64,000 nucleotides of DNA from Anopheles merus (taxonomy: Eukaryota > Arthropoda > Insecta > Diptera > Culicidae): positions 41,461,255 to 41,525,254 of the forward strand of contig NC_054083.1 of assembly GCF_017562075.2 (NCBI RefSeq), read 5' to 3'. The notes under the pieces were generated by a model. The model was not told the DNA's origin, did no database searches, and saw nothing but the letters and a program-made list of their open reading frames with translations. Below, in pieces: positions 36,802 to 47,667 of this stretch. The translations under genes and the position numbers were made by a program. Within the stretch, counting starts at the first letter, position 1; every line of letters starts with the position of its first letter.

Positions 36802-37420
36802 TATGTTTGGAACCAGCGGCGGACAAGAGAACAAAAACAAAACCAATCGTTATCTTCATAAAGCGAATGTGTGTTCGCTGCTCCATTCGATTGATAACGC
36901 TTACCAGTGAGTACTTCTCCGAACCCTCGTTCCAGCCACCGATCGCGAGCAGCACCTTCAGGCAAGGGTTCTCCTCCTTGAGGGCAACAACCCGCGCGTA
37001 ACCCTCTGAGAAGCAAAGAATGGTTCATACCACCATACACTCCTTACCGATACAAGTACAATCGTAACTCACTGTTCACATTGACATCGTTGAAGTAATC
37101 GAGCGAATCAATCCCACCGCCTATGTTTAACCCGGCAAACGTGTACACCAAGTGTGTGCAATGGTCGGGCACGATGTAGGAAACGTTGAACGATCCGCTG
37201 CCCTCGCGATAGTTCGACCAGCTTGCCAGATAGCACACCACACGGTACGGCTCTAGTGGAGGAAGGAAAGGTAGACGAAGGAAGATCATTTCGATCTGAC
37301 TCTTGCTCCACGGGAAAATTGCTCACTTTTTGGACATTCCACTGCTCCATAGACTCCCACCAAAGCCACCAAACTCCAGAGCAACGTTGCTCCAATACCT
37401 AGCAATTGTAACGGTTGCAT
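35817..37420 (-). CDS. GH18 chitinase, secreted, six exons
   Basis: Exons on minus are 37420-37327, 37252-37073, 37005-36905, 36765-36658, 36596-36342 and 36284-35817. All junctions are GT/AG with matching phases, giving 401 residues. Residues 1 to about 26 are a signal peptide. The family landmarks are in order: YRVVCYLASWS (strand 1), KVLLAIGGWN (GGW at 114-116), FDGLDLDWEYP (149-159, with catalytic Glu157 and the DxxDxDxE aspartates intact), RGGIPEDRENF, INLMTYDY (217-224) and GGIMLWTIDTDDF (364-376). Family members hydrolyse beta-1,4 linkages of chitin in cuticle or peritrophic matrix. There is no chitin-binding domain or linker, so this is a catalytic-domain-only form. The usual HG-x-W after MxYD is replaced by SRSDK, and the later substrate-loop motif reads GITTHAKTY, so substrate binding may differ. 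Intron 5 (36341-36285) is 57 nt, stop-free and divisible by three. The gene name within the chitinase family is not assignable here. Confidence 0.93.
36769..36798. repeat. (GT)n against an intron acceptor of the chitinase gene
   Basis: On the coding strand this is a CA tract that runs directly into the AAG acceptor of exon 4 (exon start 36765). It occupies the place where a polypyrimidine tract normally sits. Confidence 0.9.
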
Positions 37421-37422
37421 TG

Positions 37423-37456
37423 TAACTGAGATGGCCAGGCCATTTCCCATTTATTG
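37423..37456 (-). promoter_or_regulatory. Possible core promoter of the chitinase gene
   Basis: On minus, TCAGTT (initiator consensus, A at about 37427) lies only 7 nt before the ATG, and CAATAAATG lies about 25-30 nt upstream as a weak TATA-like element. If used, the 5' UTR would be extremely short. An upstream noncoding exon is an alternative. Confidence 0.3.
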
Positions 37457-38222
37457 GGAGCCTTTTGGGGCGTTTTTGAGATAAAATGCTATCTACAACG
37501 AGTATGTAAGATCTTACGATACATCGATCTTAACGATACTGTTGCGTGCTGTGTGAATTGAACTTTCGTTTGGGGGGAAAAAACGTCATTGTAACTGCCT
37601 CAGGCCAGGTTTGCCAGCGGGAAGCACACTCCATGTGGTGCTCCGTTTTAGTTTTTTCTCGTTTTTGTGAACAACCTTGAAACAGATACCCACAAACCCG
37701 GGCCGGGTGCGCTCGATCTTCCTTCATTTGTGCGTTTGACATTTGAAAGTGTCGTCGTTTCCGCGCTCCCGAGCTCGGTCAGCGTTCGACGACCTGGAAA
37801 GCTCTTGCTGAACTCGTTATTTGAATGCATATATGTCGCGCGCGTATGCAGTCGGAATAGGGGTTTATTTTGGCAAACTGGAACGTGGGATGACATTCAA
37901 AATAACCACGAAACAAGAGGCGCATCTCGTGCGTGTTTTGTGTGGGTTTGGGTCATGCTTGGGTGTGGGGCACGAGTGTTGGCGAATTGGTTGCCTTATG
38001 GGAATTGGTAAGCTATTGGAGATGCTGATTGGGGTGATACAATTTGTAAATTGGGTTTAAATGTTGCAATTTCTATTTGTACTAGGAAGAAACGAATCTT
38101 AAAACATTGCATAACAACTCTAGATAACATTTGATTCATTCTTCATATTCTTCTTCTTCATCTTCTTCTTATTCTTCTTTTTCTTATTCTCCTTCTTATT
38201 CTTCTTCTTCTTCCTCTTTTTA

Positions 38223-38253
<31 letters not shown>

Positions 38254-38278
38254 ATTCTTATTCTTCTTCTTTTTCTTT
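37457..38278. other. Spacer with a polypyrimidine (TTC) tract
   Basis: No supported gene. From about 38140 to 38278 the plus strand is almost pure T and C, in TTC-rich order, just before the SINE target site. Confidence 0.6.
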
Positions 38279-38289
38279 AAGTATTAATG

Positions 38290-38494
38290 TGCCGGTCTGG
38301 TGGTACAATCGTCAACTCGTGCGACTTAACAACGTCATGAGTTCAAGCCCCGAATAGACCGCGCCCCCATACGTAGAATTGACTATCCTGCTACGGTATC
38401 AAAAAGTCACTGAAAGCCAAGCCCACTTTACTAGTGGGTACTGGCAGGCTTTGACCGACAGCGGTTGTTGTGCCAAAAGAAGAAGAATAAGAAG
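38290..38494 (+). mobile_element. tRNA-derived SINE with intact target duplication
   Basis: This 205-bp insertion is flanked by perfect 11-bp direct repeats AAGTATTAATG at 38279-38289 and 38495-38505. It begins TGCCGGTCTGGTGGTACAAT. It carries a pol III B-box-like word GTTCAAGCC at 38341-38349, at the spacing expected behind a tRNA-like A-box region, and it ends in an AAGAAGAAT-type tail. These are the hallmarks of a retroposed tRNA-related SINE; Anopheles genomes contain roughly 200-bp SINEs of this kind. The perfect duplication suggests a fairly recent insertion. Confidence 0.85.
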
Positions 38495-38505
38495 AAGTAT
38501 TAATG

Positions 38506-39688
38506 ATTTATTACTAGATTCAAAGTATAATAGTTTTGGTCCTAGGTAAGTGAAATGATCCTAGCTTCTAACCAATAATTTCCGTTCTTTTGTAAATCTC
38601 TGAGTCTATTCGTTAAATCAATTGATCGGTTCCCTGAACCTATAGTAGTTTATCTTGTTCCGTACACAATAGTCGGAAGCCAAGCTAGTTTTAGGCGCAT
38701 CCACGCCTTCGAACCAACTCCGGCCAGAGTCAGATTTGGAGTCCTCTGGAGCCATAGTCGTCCGGAGACGAACTCATCCGGAGTCAGTTGGAATCAGCCG
38801 GATCTGACAACTGCCGTTTCTGATCCCGGCCGACTTCTCTGACTCTGGCCGATTCCTTCGACTTCCTTGCCGATTTCGATTGATTCCATACAATTATGTC
38901 TGGCCATCGGCTCCAGATAATGATGGTCGATTCTACCTTCCTGGGTTGGTTTCGATTTTTGTTGGGAAAATGGATGAAAAAGGTAAATCTGAGCATCACT
39001 ATCAAAAAGTGACAAACATTTTCAAACCTACCTGCATCCCAGCCATTATCACTCAATTTCACATTATCTGATCTTTCTCCATAAATTCATAAAATTTCAT
39101 ACATACATTTAATTGGTGCAAAACTCATCAGAAAAGTCATTTTATTTGTTTCTACATTTTTGCACTGCATAATTTATGGATGGTTCATTATGTTCTCCCA
39201 AAATCTCCAGCCGCCTTCGATATGTCCATGAAAACCCCTACAGTGGCGTTGCAGTAGTGTGCGTGAGCGCAAACAGTTTGTAAACAATGCGTAGCCGTAC
39301 CCCATGCTGTATCGCGCACTGCCGCCCAAAACCGTACGAGTGAGCAGGATGGCAAGATTCCACATGACGTAGCGCTACCCTTACAGGGTACGACTACGCA
39401 AGCCATCGCAAAACGTAAACAAACCACCGTGCCGACCGGAGAAGGTGAGAAGGACGTACCGAAACACCGGCAGCGCGGCACGGTGCCAACCAGCAGGCGC
39501 GTCATAAATCGTTTCTCATCAACACGGAATCGCATTATCCTTCGGAAAAGTTTCGTTTTCGTGCCCCAGTCCGAGGGTGGGGGGGGTGGTGTTATTTATT
39601 TTCCTATTGATTCCAGCACCGCCGAAGTTGCGCTTATGTAACGGACGTAGTTCGCTGCGGATAAATAGTACCACCGCGAAGTATCCTG
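38506..39688. other. Spacer upstream of the Nudix gene, with degenerate decamer-like repeat
   Basis: No supported gene. At about 38716-38880 the sequence resembles a decayed decamer element: GGAGTC-like words in the first half and GACTCTGGCC/GATTCC-like words in the second, again in inverted arrangement. An AT-rich GGATAAATAG at about 39659 is the only TATA-like word shortly before the Nudix ATG. Confidence 0.5.
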
Positions 39689-40711
39689 ATGGCGGGCCCG
39701 GTACGACAAACCGCGTGCAGATTGCTATCGGCCGTCGCTGGCAGCGGTAGTAGCGGTGCTGTGTCGGACGATTGTGTCGGAGCGATGGCACGGATCATAC
39801 CGGGAATATTCAAGCACTCGCGCTGCCGGAACAGCGTCTACCCGCACAGTGACGTCCGGCGGTACCCGGTGCCGGACGAGTCCGTCTTCTGGACGCAAAC
39901 GTACGCCGACTATCAGCCACCGGTGCACGAATCGCCCGTACTCCAAGGGAAAGAGTGGGCCGATCCGGATATTGGTAAGCTTTCGTGGTGGTTGGGGTCA
40001 AGGTCGAAAAGACAAGGTGAACTATAATTGTGTCCTTTTTTTTTTTTGCTTCCAGATAATCCTTCATTCAAACCGAACTGGAACGAGCTGGACGGGAAGG
40101 TCAATCGGGTGAGCTTCATCGGGGCGTACGAGATCCGGGACGGGTGCCCGCTCAACCCGTTCGGCCGCACCGGCATCCGGGGGCGCGGTGTGCTGGGCCG
40201 CTGGGGCCCGAACCATGCGGCCGATCCGGTCGTAACGCGCTGGAAGCCGGACGGCCCCGAGGGCCACCCGCTGGTGCACCCGGCCAGTGGCAAGCGCGTG
40301 CTGCAGATGTGCGCCATCGAGCGGCAGGACTGTGGCGAGTGGGCCATCCCGGGCGGCATGGTCGACCCGGGCGAGAAGGTAAGCGCGACGCTGCGGCGCG
40401 AGTTTCTCGAGGAAACGATGGACAACGATGCGGGCGAGATGGCGGGCGAGGTGGAGCAGTTCTTTGCCGCCGGGACGGAGATTTACAAGGGCTACGTGGA
40501 CGATCCGCGCAACACGGACTGCGCGTGGATGGAGACGGTGGCGGTGAACTTTCACGACGGGTCGGGCTCGGTCGTGGGCCGCTTCCCGCTGCACGCCGGC
40601 GACGATGCGGCCCAGGTCCGCTGGATGGACGTCGGCGAGGGGGTGAAGCTGTACGCCAGCCATTCGAACATTGTCAAGCGTGTGGTCGATATGCTGGAGG
40701 CTCACTGGTGA
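39689..40711 (+). CDS. NUDT9-like: ADP-ribose pyrophosphatase, NUDT9-type Nudix hydrolase
   Basis: Two exons, 39689-39974 and 40056-40711, with an 81-nt phase 1 intron, give 313 residues. The family hydrolyses ADP-ribose to AMP and ribose 5-phosphate. The N-terminal 30 or so residues are Ala/Ser-rich and could be a mitochondrial leader; Met33 is an alternative start. From about residue 50 the order matches NUDT9: YPVPDESVFW, WADPDI, FKPNWNELDGKVNR, LNPFGRTG, GRGVLGRWGPNHAADPVVTRW (residues 138-158, the signature block before the catalytic part) and the Nudix box at 196-217. In the Nudix box G196, E202, R210, E211, E214 and E215 of GX5EX7REUXEEXGU are all present, so metal binding and catalysis should be intact. 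The later Gly of the consensus is Met. The coding exons are very GC-rich at third positions. It converges with the CUEDC1-like gene. Confidence 0.94.
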
Positions 40712-40893
40712 GGGGCGCCGCGCGGGTGAAAATCGTAACGGAAAAGCGGCAGCAATGATTGGCACGCACGGCAATCGGCACACGGTAGCCTTTTTTGTTG
40801 TTAGTGTTTTTCGCGGTGGGAAGGTAACGGTTTGACCTTCGTGCAGTCATACAGACAGACAGACGGGACAGGCTTTCGCACAAACGATCACGA

Positions 40894-40899
40894 AATAAA
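40894..40899 (+). terminator. Poly(A) signal of the Nudix gene
   Basis: AATAAA 183 bp beyond the Nudix stop codon, followed by a GT-rich stretch after about 40925. Confidence 0.65.
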
Positions 40900-42177
40900 C
40901 GCCATTTTCGGTTTACTCTACAATGTTGCACAGGGGTGGGGGAGAGATTGTTGGCACAATTGATGTTGTTTTTTGGTGATTAAAATAATCGTAACATGTA
41001 TTTCTGCCTTCCCAGGATTTTGTTTTGTTTTCCATTTTCCCCCGTTTTGTTTTCCTCGCCTCTGCCCCCTTTTTTCGACTCCCTGTTCTTCCTGCGGTTA
41101 ACTTCTGCAATGCAGCTCTCGCTTCAAGCTTGCGTTTGGTTTGGATTATTTGCACGAGATTCATCCATTTTCGCTTTTTTGTGTTTGTGGGATAGTAATA
41201 ACTTTTTTTATGAGGGAAATTCTCACTCACTTCTCTGTCGTTTCAACACGGCCAACAGGATTGGCTTCTAGAACACAATCCTATTAGAGTGAGGTCCATA
41301 CACTGTATCTTCTTCGGTTTAGTATGCACTGCTGTTACACTATGTTTTGCTTATAGGTTTTTTTTTTTAATTTTCTAGCCAGATTCTTCCGACGGGTTTA
41401 ATATAGTTGAAGCCCTTCGCGAGCGTTGGTTTGGTTTGAATGTGATAAGTTTGAGGAATAAATTAATTATAGGGAAATAAAACATAATTGAACCGTCCCC
41501 AAGCAGAACCTAATGGCACTTATCCAGCATAATCTAAATCCCTACCATACAATAATCCTTAAACATAAGCGTTAAAGCACACAGCAAAAATAAGGTTATT
41601 TGGTATCGAGTTGCGAGTGAACGTGAAATTACATTATTAATTGTCCCTTGCTAGCTTAGATTCTATCATTGAGATTGCTTGCGTGCTTTGGAACTACACT
41701 TCCCCTTTGTTCCAATACACTACACACTTATATGGGGGCGAGGTACACACACATATATATATGCAAAATGCCGAACCGAACAGTCACACGCAACAATGGA
41801 CAAAACCAAAAAGCTTCTCCCGGTTTAGTATCATATCCGGCTTGTTAGGATTTTTTGTTTTTTAAACGGTTATTTTTTCTTTTCTTTTTTTGCACTATCG
41901 TTTGCGTTGAAATGTGTGTGTGTGTGTGTTTGTTTTGGTGGTGGTTATTGTGGTGGTGGTTGTGGGGTAGCCAAAGGGGGTGGCTTTCGCCCTTATCTCT
42001 ACGCGCGTTCGTAGCTCTATGACTAGTACCTTGGTTGCATTCACAAGTTTTCTTCTTCTTCTTCTTTTTTTTTTGGTTGTTTCCCGCTCGTCCCTTCTTA
42101 CCCTAATTGCTTCCATCTATGTATATATGCTTGCTTGCTTGCTTGTTTTGCTTTGTTTGTTTGTTTGTGTATATATA
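40900..42177. other. Intergenic space between convergent genes
   Basis: T-rich on plus, with several homopolymer runs, a GT run near 41911-41930 and AATAAA words near 41457 and 41476. Part of it may be 3' UTR of either neighbour. No coding region is supported. Confidence 0.5.
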
Positions 42178-42183
42178 TTTTAT
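42178..42183 (-). terminator. Candidate poly(A) signal of the CUEDC1-like gene
   Basis: AATAAA on minus, about 1.16 kb beyond the stop codon at 43341. It is the first canonical match I found, and would imply a long 3' UTR containing the GA repeat at about 43035-43077 and several T-rich runs. Confidence 0.3.
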
Positions 42184-43027
42184 TTTAAATATGCATGTAA
42201 ATGTTTCCGCTTTTTTGTTTCTTCCACTTTTTGTTGTTGTTTGCTTTAGTTTTCTTCTTCTTTTCTTCTTATTATACTGGTGGTGTGTTAACTCAACCTC
42301 TTTGAAGCATTTTGCTCATGATTCGGGGGGAAAAGAGAACTGCTAAAACCGAACGAATTTCAAAATGAACTTTCTTATGTCAATCAGCATCGATGGCAGC
42401 CGACGCACGGTTAAGCACTAAGCAGTAGTACTAATTAAATTAATATATATACTTTTCTTACACCTTTTTATGGGGAGGGGGGTCGTTTTCATTTTCTTTG
42501 ATAACTCCCGATTGCAACTTAGATTGTTTGACGCCAGCTAGGCAGAATAGGAGGAGGAGAAGCCATTTTGCTACTGGCTTAAAGTCTCTTAATGGCAAAC
42601 AAAACAAAAAAAACATAACAAAGCTTATAAATAAACTCTTTCACTATGTACAAATAAATAATAAAATAATCGTTTTTTAGAACTTTTAAAACAGAAATAA
42701 AAAACGAGAAGAAGGAAATGTTGTCCTAGAAGAAAGGACGGAAGAGATTAATCCGATCACGATTGAACAACCAGCTCTCCACTGCACATCGTTCGTATCA
42801 CACTTTTCTCACGTTGCTGAAAAAAATGCTTTCCCAGTCTCATATTCTGTTCCCGCCCTAATCTCGTGCCCCTCCTCGAACGTGCTACGTGGTGGGCGGC
42901 CCAGTAGAGGAGAAAGGTGAGTTGCAACCCATGTTGCATTGTATAGAAGACCATTTTCACCCTTCCCGCGTGTTTTCTTATCGAGCGGGCAAAGGGAGCG
43001 ATATGGAAATGCAGAGAAGAGATAGAT

Positions 43028-43080
<53 letters not shown>

Positions 43081-43340
43081 TGGGAAAACGGGAAGGAAAA
43101 AACACACACAGTCTCTTCATTTGCCTAGTACAGAGAAGTATCAGTACGCGCTACCCGTGTGTGTGTGTGTGCGAAGGAGCGTGTGTGTACACTACGGGGT
43201 AAGAATTAATAATTTAAAAAACTCTAAAATCGATTGCTAACGGTTGCGACACGCTTCCTACAGCCGCGCACAAACCATTTTCTGGAGATTCACTTGCGCC
43301 CTAAACCTACTAGCGTGCTTGCATCCAACAGCCCTGGGCT

Positions 43341-44324
43341 CTACTTCTTACCCGACGCGACCCGCTTCGGCTCGGCCGCCTCGTCGTCGCTGTGCTCCTC
43401 CTGCAGCAGCAGCGAGTCGGGATGCCGCACCGCACTAGCCTTCTTGTTGCCGCCCCGCTGCCACGTGAAGACGCGCGCCAGCTGGGCGAACTTCTTGCGC
43501 GACACCTTGCCCATGTGGCGCAACCGCTCCTTGAACGCGGCATCGTCCTGCACCTTGCCCTGGTGGTCCTTCTCGAGCGCGGACAGAAACTCCTGGTTCC
43601 AGCGCAGCTCCGCCATAAACTCCTCGTTCTGCAGCATCATCGCGAACTGCTCGTCACCCATGTCGAACTCGGCCGCGCTGCGGTACTGCCCGTCCGGCCC
43701 GATCGTACCGACGGCGGCCACCCCGCCGAGCCGCAGAAAGGTGGGCGGCAGCGGACCCACCAGCGGCGGGTTCCAGCGCCGGTTCATGGTGGCCGGGGTC
43801 GGTGGATGGCCGGCGCCCGCTTCGCCTCGCGCCTGCTGCTGCGCCCGGGGACTGTTGGTGGCGCTTGCGGTCGCGCTGCCGCCCGCCGGCGCTTTGCGTA
43901 CTTTTGGCGAAGCGCCCAGCTGTTGCGCAACGATCGAGCTGGCGGCCGCCGCGTTCGGCGAGGTGGAGAGAAACCGGTCCGACCCGGCGCTCGGCTCGTC
44001 GCTGGACAGGTCGAGAAGGGGACGCTCGGTGGCGGCGGCCTGATTTATGGCCGCCCGTGGTCCAACGCTGCCGTCCGTTTCCAGCTCGTGACGCAGCTTT
44101 TCGTTCTAAAATTAGATCGCATTGCATCAGTGGGCGTCGCAGGGGCGAAACGAACGTCTTACCTGATTGTCCGTGCTCATGGCTAGCAGCTGGTCGATGG
44201 TGGCATCGACTGCTCCCTGGTTCGCACGCAGCACCGCCTCGATCACGTCCCGGTCCATGTCCGGGAACATGTTCTTGAAGTCGGACATGGCCTGCGAGAA
44301 CTCCAGCTGCATCGTGGAAGCCAT
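43341..44324 (-). CDS. CUEDC1-like: CUE domain-containing protein 1 homologue
   Basis: Two minus-strand exons, 44324-44163 and 44105-43341, with a 57-nt phase 0 intron, give 308 residues. Residues about 7-50 form a CUE ubiquitin-binding domain: LEFSQAMSDFKNMFPDMD, then VLRANQGAVDATIDQLLAM. The MFP motif and the C-terminal di-leucine that contact ubiquitin are present. A low-complexity Ala/Ser/Gln/Pro-rich linker follows, then NRRWNPPLVGPLPPTFLRL at about 160-180 and the C-terminal block with FAMMLQNEEFMAELRWNQEF, LRHMGKVSRKKFAQLARVF and an acidic tail. The WNPPL and QNEEFM-type blocks are the landmarks shared with animal CUEDC1, which is probably a cytosolic ubiquitin-pathway adaptor. The start is the first Met before the CUE helix; a possible acceptor (TTACCAG) sits just upstream, so a noncoding first exon is likely. 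It is intact. Confidence 0.9.
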
Positions 44325-45389
44325 TCTGGTAACGTTTGCCGGCAGGGGAGGCTGTTGTGAGTGCAACGTCGCTATCAGCAGCAAACTAGTGCCCTTTGTT
44401 TTTGCCCTACAATCACGTACGAACACACACACACACTCACACACAAGGGGAAGCACGATCGTCCACGGGAAAGGGCACACCAAGGAACTCCGGCTGGTTT
44501 ACGTGTGGAACGCAGAAGGGCGAGTTTTTTAGCCCTTTTTGTTCGTGGTGATGATTCAACTCCAATGGGAGTCATCCGACCGCATCCGGATCATGTTTGT
44601 GTTACGATTTTCCTACACACACACACGCACGCACGGTTAACTCACGGCTATTTAGGGCAAAAGAGAAGAATCTTTCTTATCATTTAATCCACCAGTGATT
44701 GTGGTGAGATGATTGTGGCTTTTGCTTCGTAAACATCCACCTTCGCCCGAGTGGTCAACCACCACCTACGCCGAAGGGTGGAAAAAGCTTGAACCCAGAT
44801 TGTGAAAAACGACACCGAGGAAATGAGGGAAGCAGATGGACACTTTTTCCAAGGGGCTCTCACAGTTACGACCAATTCCAATGCTGGAAAAACCTGATCC
44901 TGGTGGAAAATAAATGCTGCGATAATATGGGGTGATAGAGTTGAGTAGTGTTATCGATTACGGGGAGCAGTTTAAGTTTTAGCTCCCGATGGATATATTT
45001 TTTTTACTTGTTAGCAGGTTCTTTTCAGTGCAGAAATTTTGTGTGTGCGTTTTTCCTGTTGGGAAAGTGACTTTTAATTATTGTTATTTTGCGTTTTGCC
45101 CAATTTGACAGCTCTGGAGGGAGCGAGCTCTGCTGTCAAACTGATTTGCGATGTCAACAGAGCGGTTTGGCCGAGCATACACTACGCTCGTACCGCTGTA
45201 AATACTTTCGGGGCGAGATATTTCGCAAAACTAATGGAATGAAGCTGAAAGTGAACGCAATGTTATCGTTGTGTCTAGGGATGAGAAAATTAAGACCAAT
45301 ATCATTTTACCATGTTAAGGTCTAACTATGAGGAACGATATGCGTTCCTTCTATTTTTTATTAAGGCAAACGAAGGTCGGTTTAGACCA
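44325..45389. other. Upstream region of the CUEDC1-like gene
   Basis: Probably holds the 5' UTR and promoter of the minus-strand gene. It contains CA runs near 44423-44445 and 44613-44633, and a spaced inverted repeat TTTGACAGC (45104-45112) / GCTGTCAAA (45132-45140). No coding exon is supported. Confidence 0.45.
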
Positions 45390-45413
45390 CCCAAGCGCCA
45401 CAGATTAAGCTTA

Positions 45414-45629
45414 CAGGGTTTTCCATTCCAATTACCAACTGTCCACAGTCAACTAGCAATCCTCGATTTGAAAAACAAGATTGTCTACCACTTACAAACA
45501 TGTCAAGCCGTTTTTGGTACACTGTTCATTTCAATTTCACAATTGTCGTCTTCGAAAACACACGTCAGATGCGGCGCGGGTTGTTTTGGTTTTGGGAAAG
45601 CTGAGCAACATGGACATGTTATGCAGTTT
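45414..45629 (+). mobile_element. Truncated foldback-element arm
   Basis: Begins CAGGGTTTTCCATTCCAATT at a TA and matches about 180 bp of the arm sequence of the two fuller foldback copies, then jumps to the inner segment (GAGCAACATGGACATG) with about 25 bp of the arm missing. It ends where the next copy starts. Looks like a deletion derivative in direct orientation. Confidence 0.75.
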
Positions 45630-45631
45630 TA

Positions 45632-46901
45632 CAGGGTTTTCTATTCCAATTAACAACTGTCCACAGTCAACTAGCAATCCTAGATTTGAAAAACAAGATT
45701 GTCTACCACTTACAAACAAGTCAAGCCGGTTTTGGTACACTGTCCCTTTCAATTTCACAATTGTCGTCTTCGAAAATACACGTCAGATGCGGCACGGGTT
45801 GTTTTGGTTTTGGCTGAAACGTGTATCACTTGAAGTTGGGAAAGCTGAGCAACATGGACATGTTAGGCAGTTTTATCTGTATTTTAATTTTGAATACAAT
45901 GCAAAAATTTGTACATTAGTCAGTGCTTTTACTAGTAGCAAATGAAAAAAAAAATAAAATTACAACGTCCCAAAATAACTTAAAAACTGTAACGCTCCAA
46001 GAATAACTAAAACCAAATGATAAAACTGCTTAGCATGTCCATACCCAAGCGCCACAGATTAAGCTTAAACGACTGGAAAATTGAATATCCATAGGAAAAA
46101 AATGAAAGCTTCACAGCTTCATTGGTTTGATCAATAGATGGCGTATTACAACTCATCATTATATTGCTATCCTTTTCTTGCAATGTGTTTCGACAAGTTT
46201 CATCTTATAATGACCTATATAGCCTTCTAACTTTCCAAGCAAAAATCTATATGAATGGTCGTGTGGTCAGATACGTGGGTATCAACACCAACGACCATTA
46301 CTCAAATCTCACTTGCTTCAGTACTGGTGGTTTCCGTTGGAGTTTAGTATTTAAACAATCGTATCGCCGTTCTAGTTCTAGCGATGCATAACTTCAATGC
46401 GAAACCATACAACAGTACAGAGGAAATGAGAAAGCTCTCCTCCAAGCGAGGAAGCTCCACAGGTTGGGTATCCCACAAACAGATGGCGCCACCAGCTTTT
46501 TTGCTATTTTTAGAATGCATGAGTCGTTTGCCGTCTGCTAAACGAAGTCTTTCTATATTCCGTTTAGGTAGAGAATTTGAGGCGTTTAGAAGGCGTTTAG
46601 TGGTCGTTTAGTGGATTTGTGGCACTTGGGTATTGCTTAACTTTGCCATATTCTCATATTCAATCAAGACCTGTTTACAGCATGGTTCAATTCTTATACA
46701 CAAGTGATACACGTTTCAGCCAAAACCAAAACAACCCGTGCCGCATCTGACGTGTGTTTTCGAAGACGACAATTGTGAAATTGTAATGGACAGTGTACCA
46801 AAAACGGCTTGACTTGTTTGTAAGTGATAGACAATCGTGTTTTTCAAATCGTGGATTGCTAGTTGACTGTGGACAGTTGTTAATTGGAATGGAAAACTCT
46901 G
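45632..46901. mobile_element. Foldback element, interrupted by a MITE
   Basis: Terminal arms of about 205 bp, in plus orientation from 45632 and inverted up to 46901, begin and end with CAGGGTTTTC-type termini next to TA. Without the inserted MITE (46044-46630 plus one TA) it would be about 680 bp, essentially the reverse-complement arrangement of the copy at 46993-47667. It has no coding capacity; the ORFs across it are repeat artefacts. Confidence 0.8.
46044..46630. mobile_element. Intact TA-target MITE, 587 bp
   Basis: Imperfect inverted termini of roughly 28 bp (CCCAAGYGCCACARAT, then TAAACGAC after a few bases) are bounded by TA at 46042-46043 and 46631-46632. It lies inside the spacer of the foldback element. 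The paralogous foldback copy at 46993-47667 carries the uninterrupted target (reverse complement of TCCATATTGC, near 47262-47271). The TA target suggests a Tc1/mariner-type mobiliser; this is inference. Confidence 0.85.
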
Positions 46902-46992
46902 TATTTACTACAAAAGGCGAATTCAAACAGCGATCATTAGCTTCCCAAAATTAGCTGCTTAAGCAAATTTGGCTATTTGAGATGTAGGCTTA

Positions 46993-47667
46993 CAGGGTTT
47001 TCCATTCCAATTAACAACTGTCCACAGTCAACTAGCAATCCTCGATTTGAAAAACACGATTGTCTACCACTTACAAACAAGTCAAGCCGTTTTTGGTACA
47101 CTGTCCATTTCAATTTCACAATTGTCGTCTTCGAAAACACACGTCAGATGCGGCACGGGTTGTTTTGGTTTTGGCTGGAACGTGTATCACTTGTGTATAA
47201 GAATTGAACCATGCTGTAAACAGGTCTTGATTGAATATGAGAATATGAAAAAGTTGAGCAATATGGACATGCTAAGCAGTTTTATCTTTTGGTTTTAGTT
47301 ATTATTGGAGCGTTACAGTTTTTAAGTTATTTTGGGACGTTGTAATTTTTTTTTCATTTGCTACCAGTAAAAGCACTGATTAATGTACAAATTTTTGCAT
47401 TGTATTAAAAATTAAAATATAGATAAAACTGCCTAACATGTCCATGTTGCTCAGCTTTCTCAACTTCAAGTGATACACGTTCCAGCCAAAACCAAAACAA
47501 CCCGTGCCGCATCTGACGTGTGTTTTCGAAGACGACAATTGTGAAATTGAAATGGACAGTGTACCAAAAACGGCTTGACTTGTTTGTAAGTGGTAGACAA
47601 TCGTGTTTTTCAAATCGAGGATTGCTAGTTGACTGTGGACAGTTGTTAATTGGAATGGAAAACCCTG
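46993..47667. mobile_element. Intact foldback element, 675 bp, with about 200-bp arms
   Basis: The left arm from 46993 and the right arm ending at 47667 are near-identical reverse complements over about 205 bp; I saw no substitution over most of their length. TA flanks both ends (46991-46992 and 47668-47669). The central spacer has no ORF. A transcript through it would form a long hairpin. Confidence 0.85.

Noticed and set aside
40064..40783. 239-codon minus-strand and 204-codon plus-strand frames over the Nudix exon
   Set aside because: Shadow frames caused by GC-rich codons; the NUDT9 frame explains the region.
43234..44278. Large plus-strand ORFs antisense to the CUEDC1-like gene
   Set aside because: Mirror frames of a very GC-rich exon; the minus strand has the recognisable protein.
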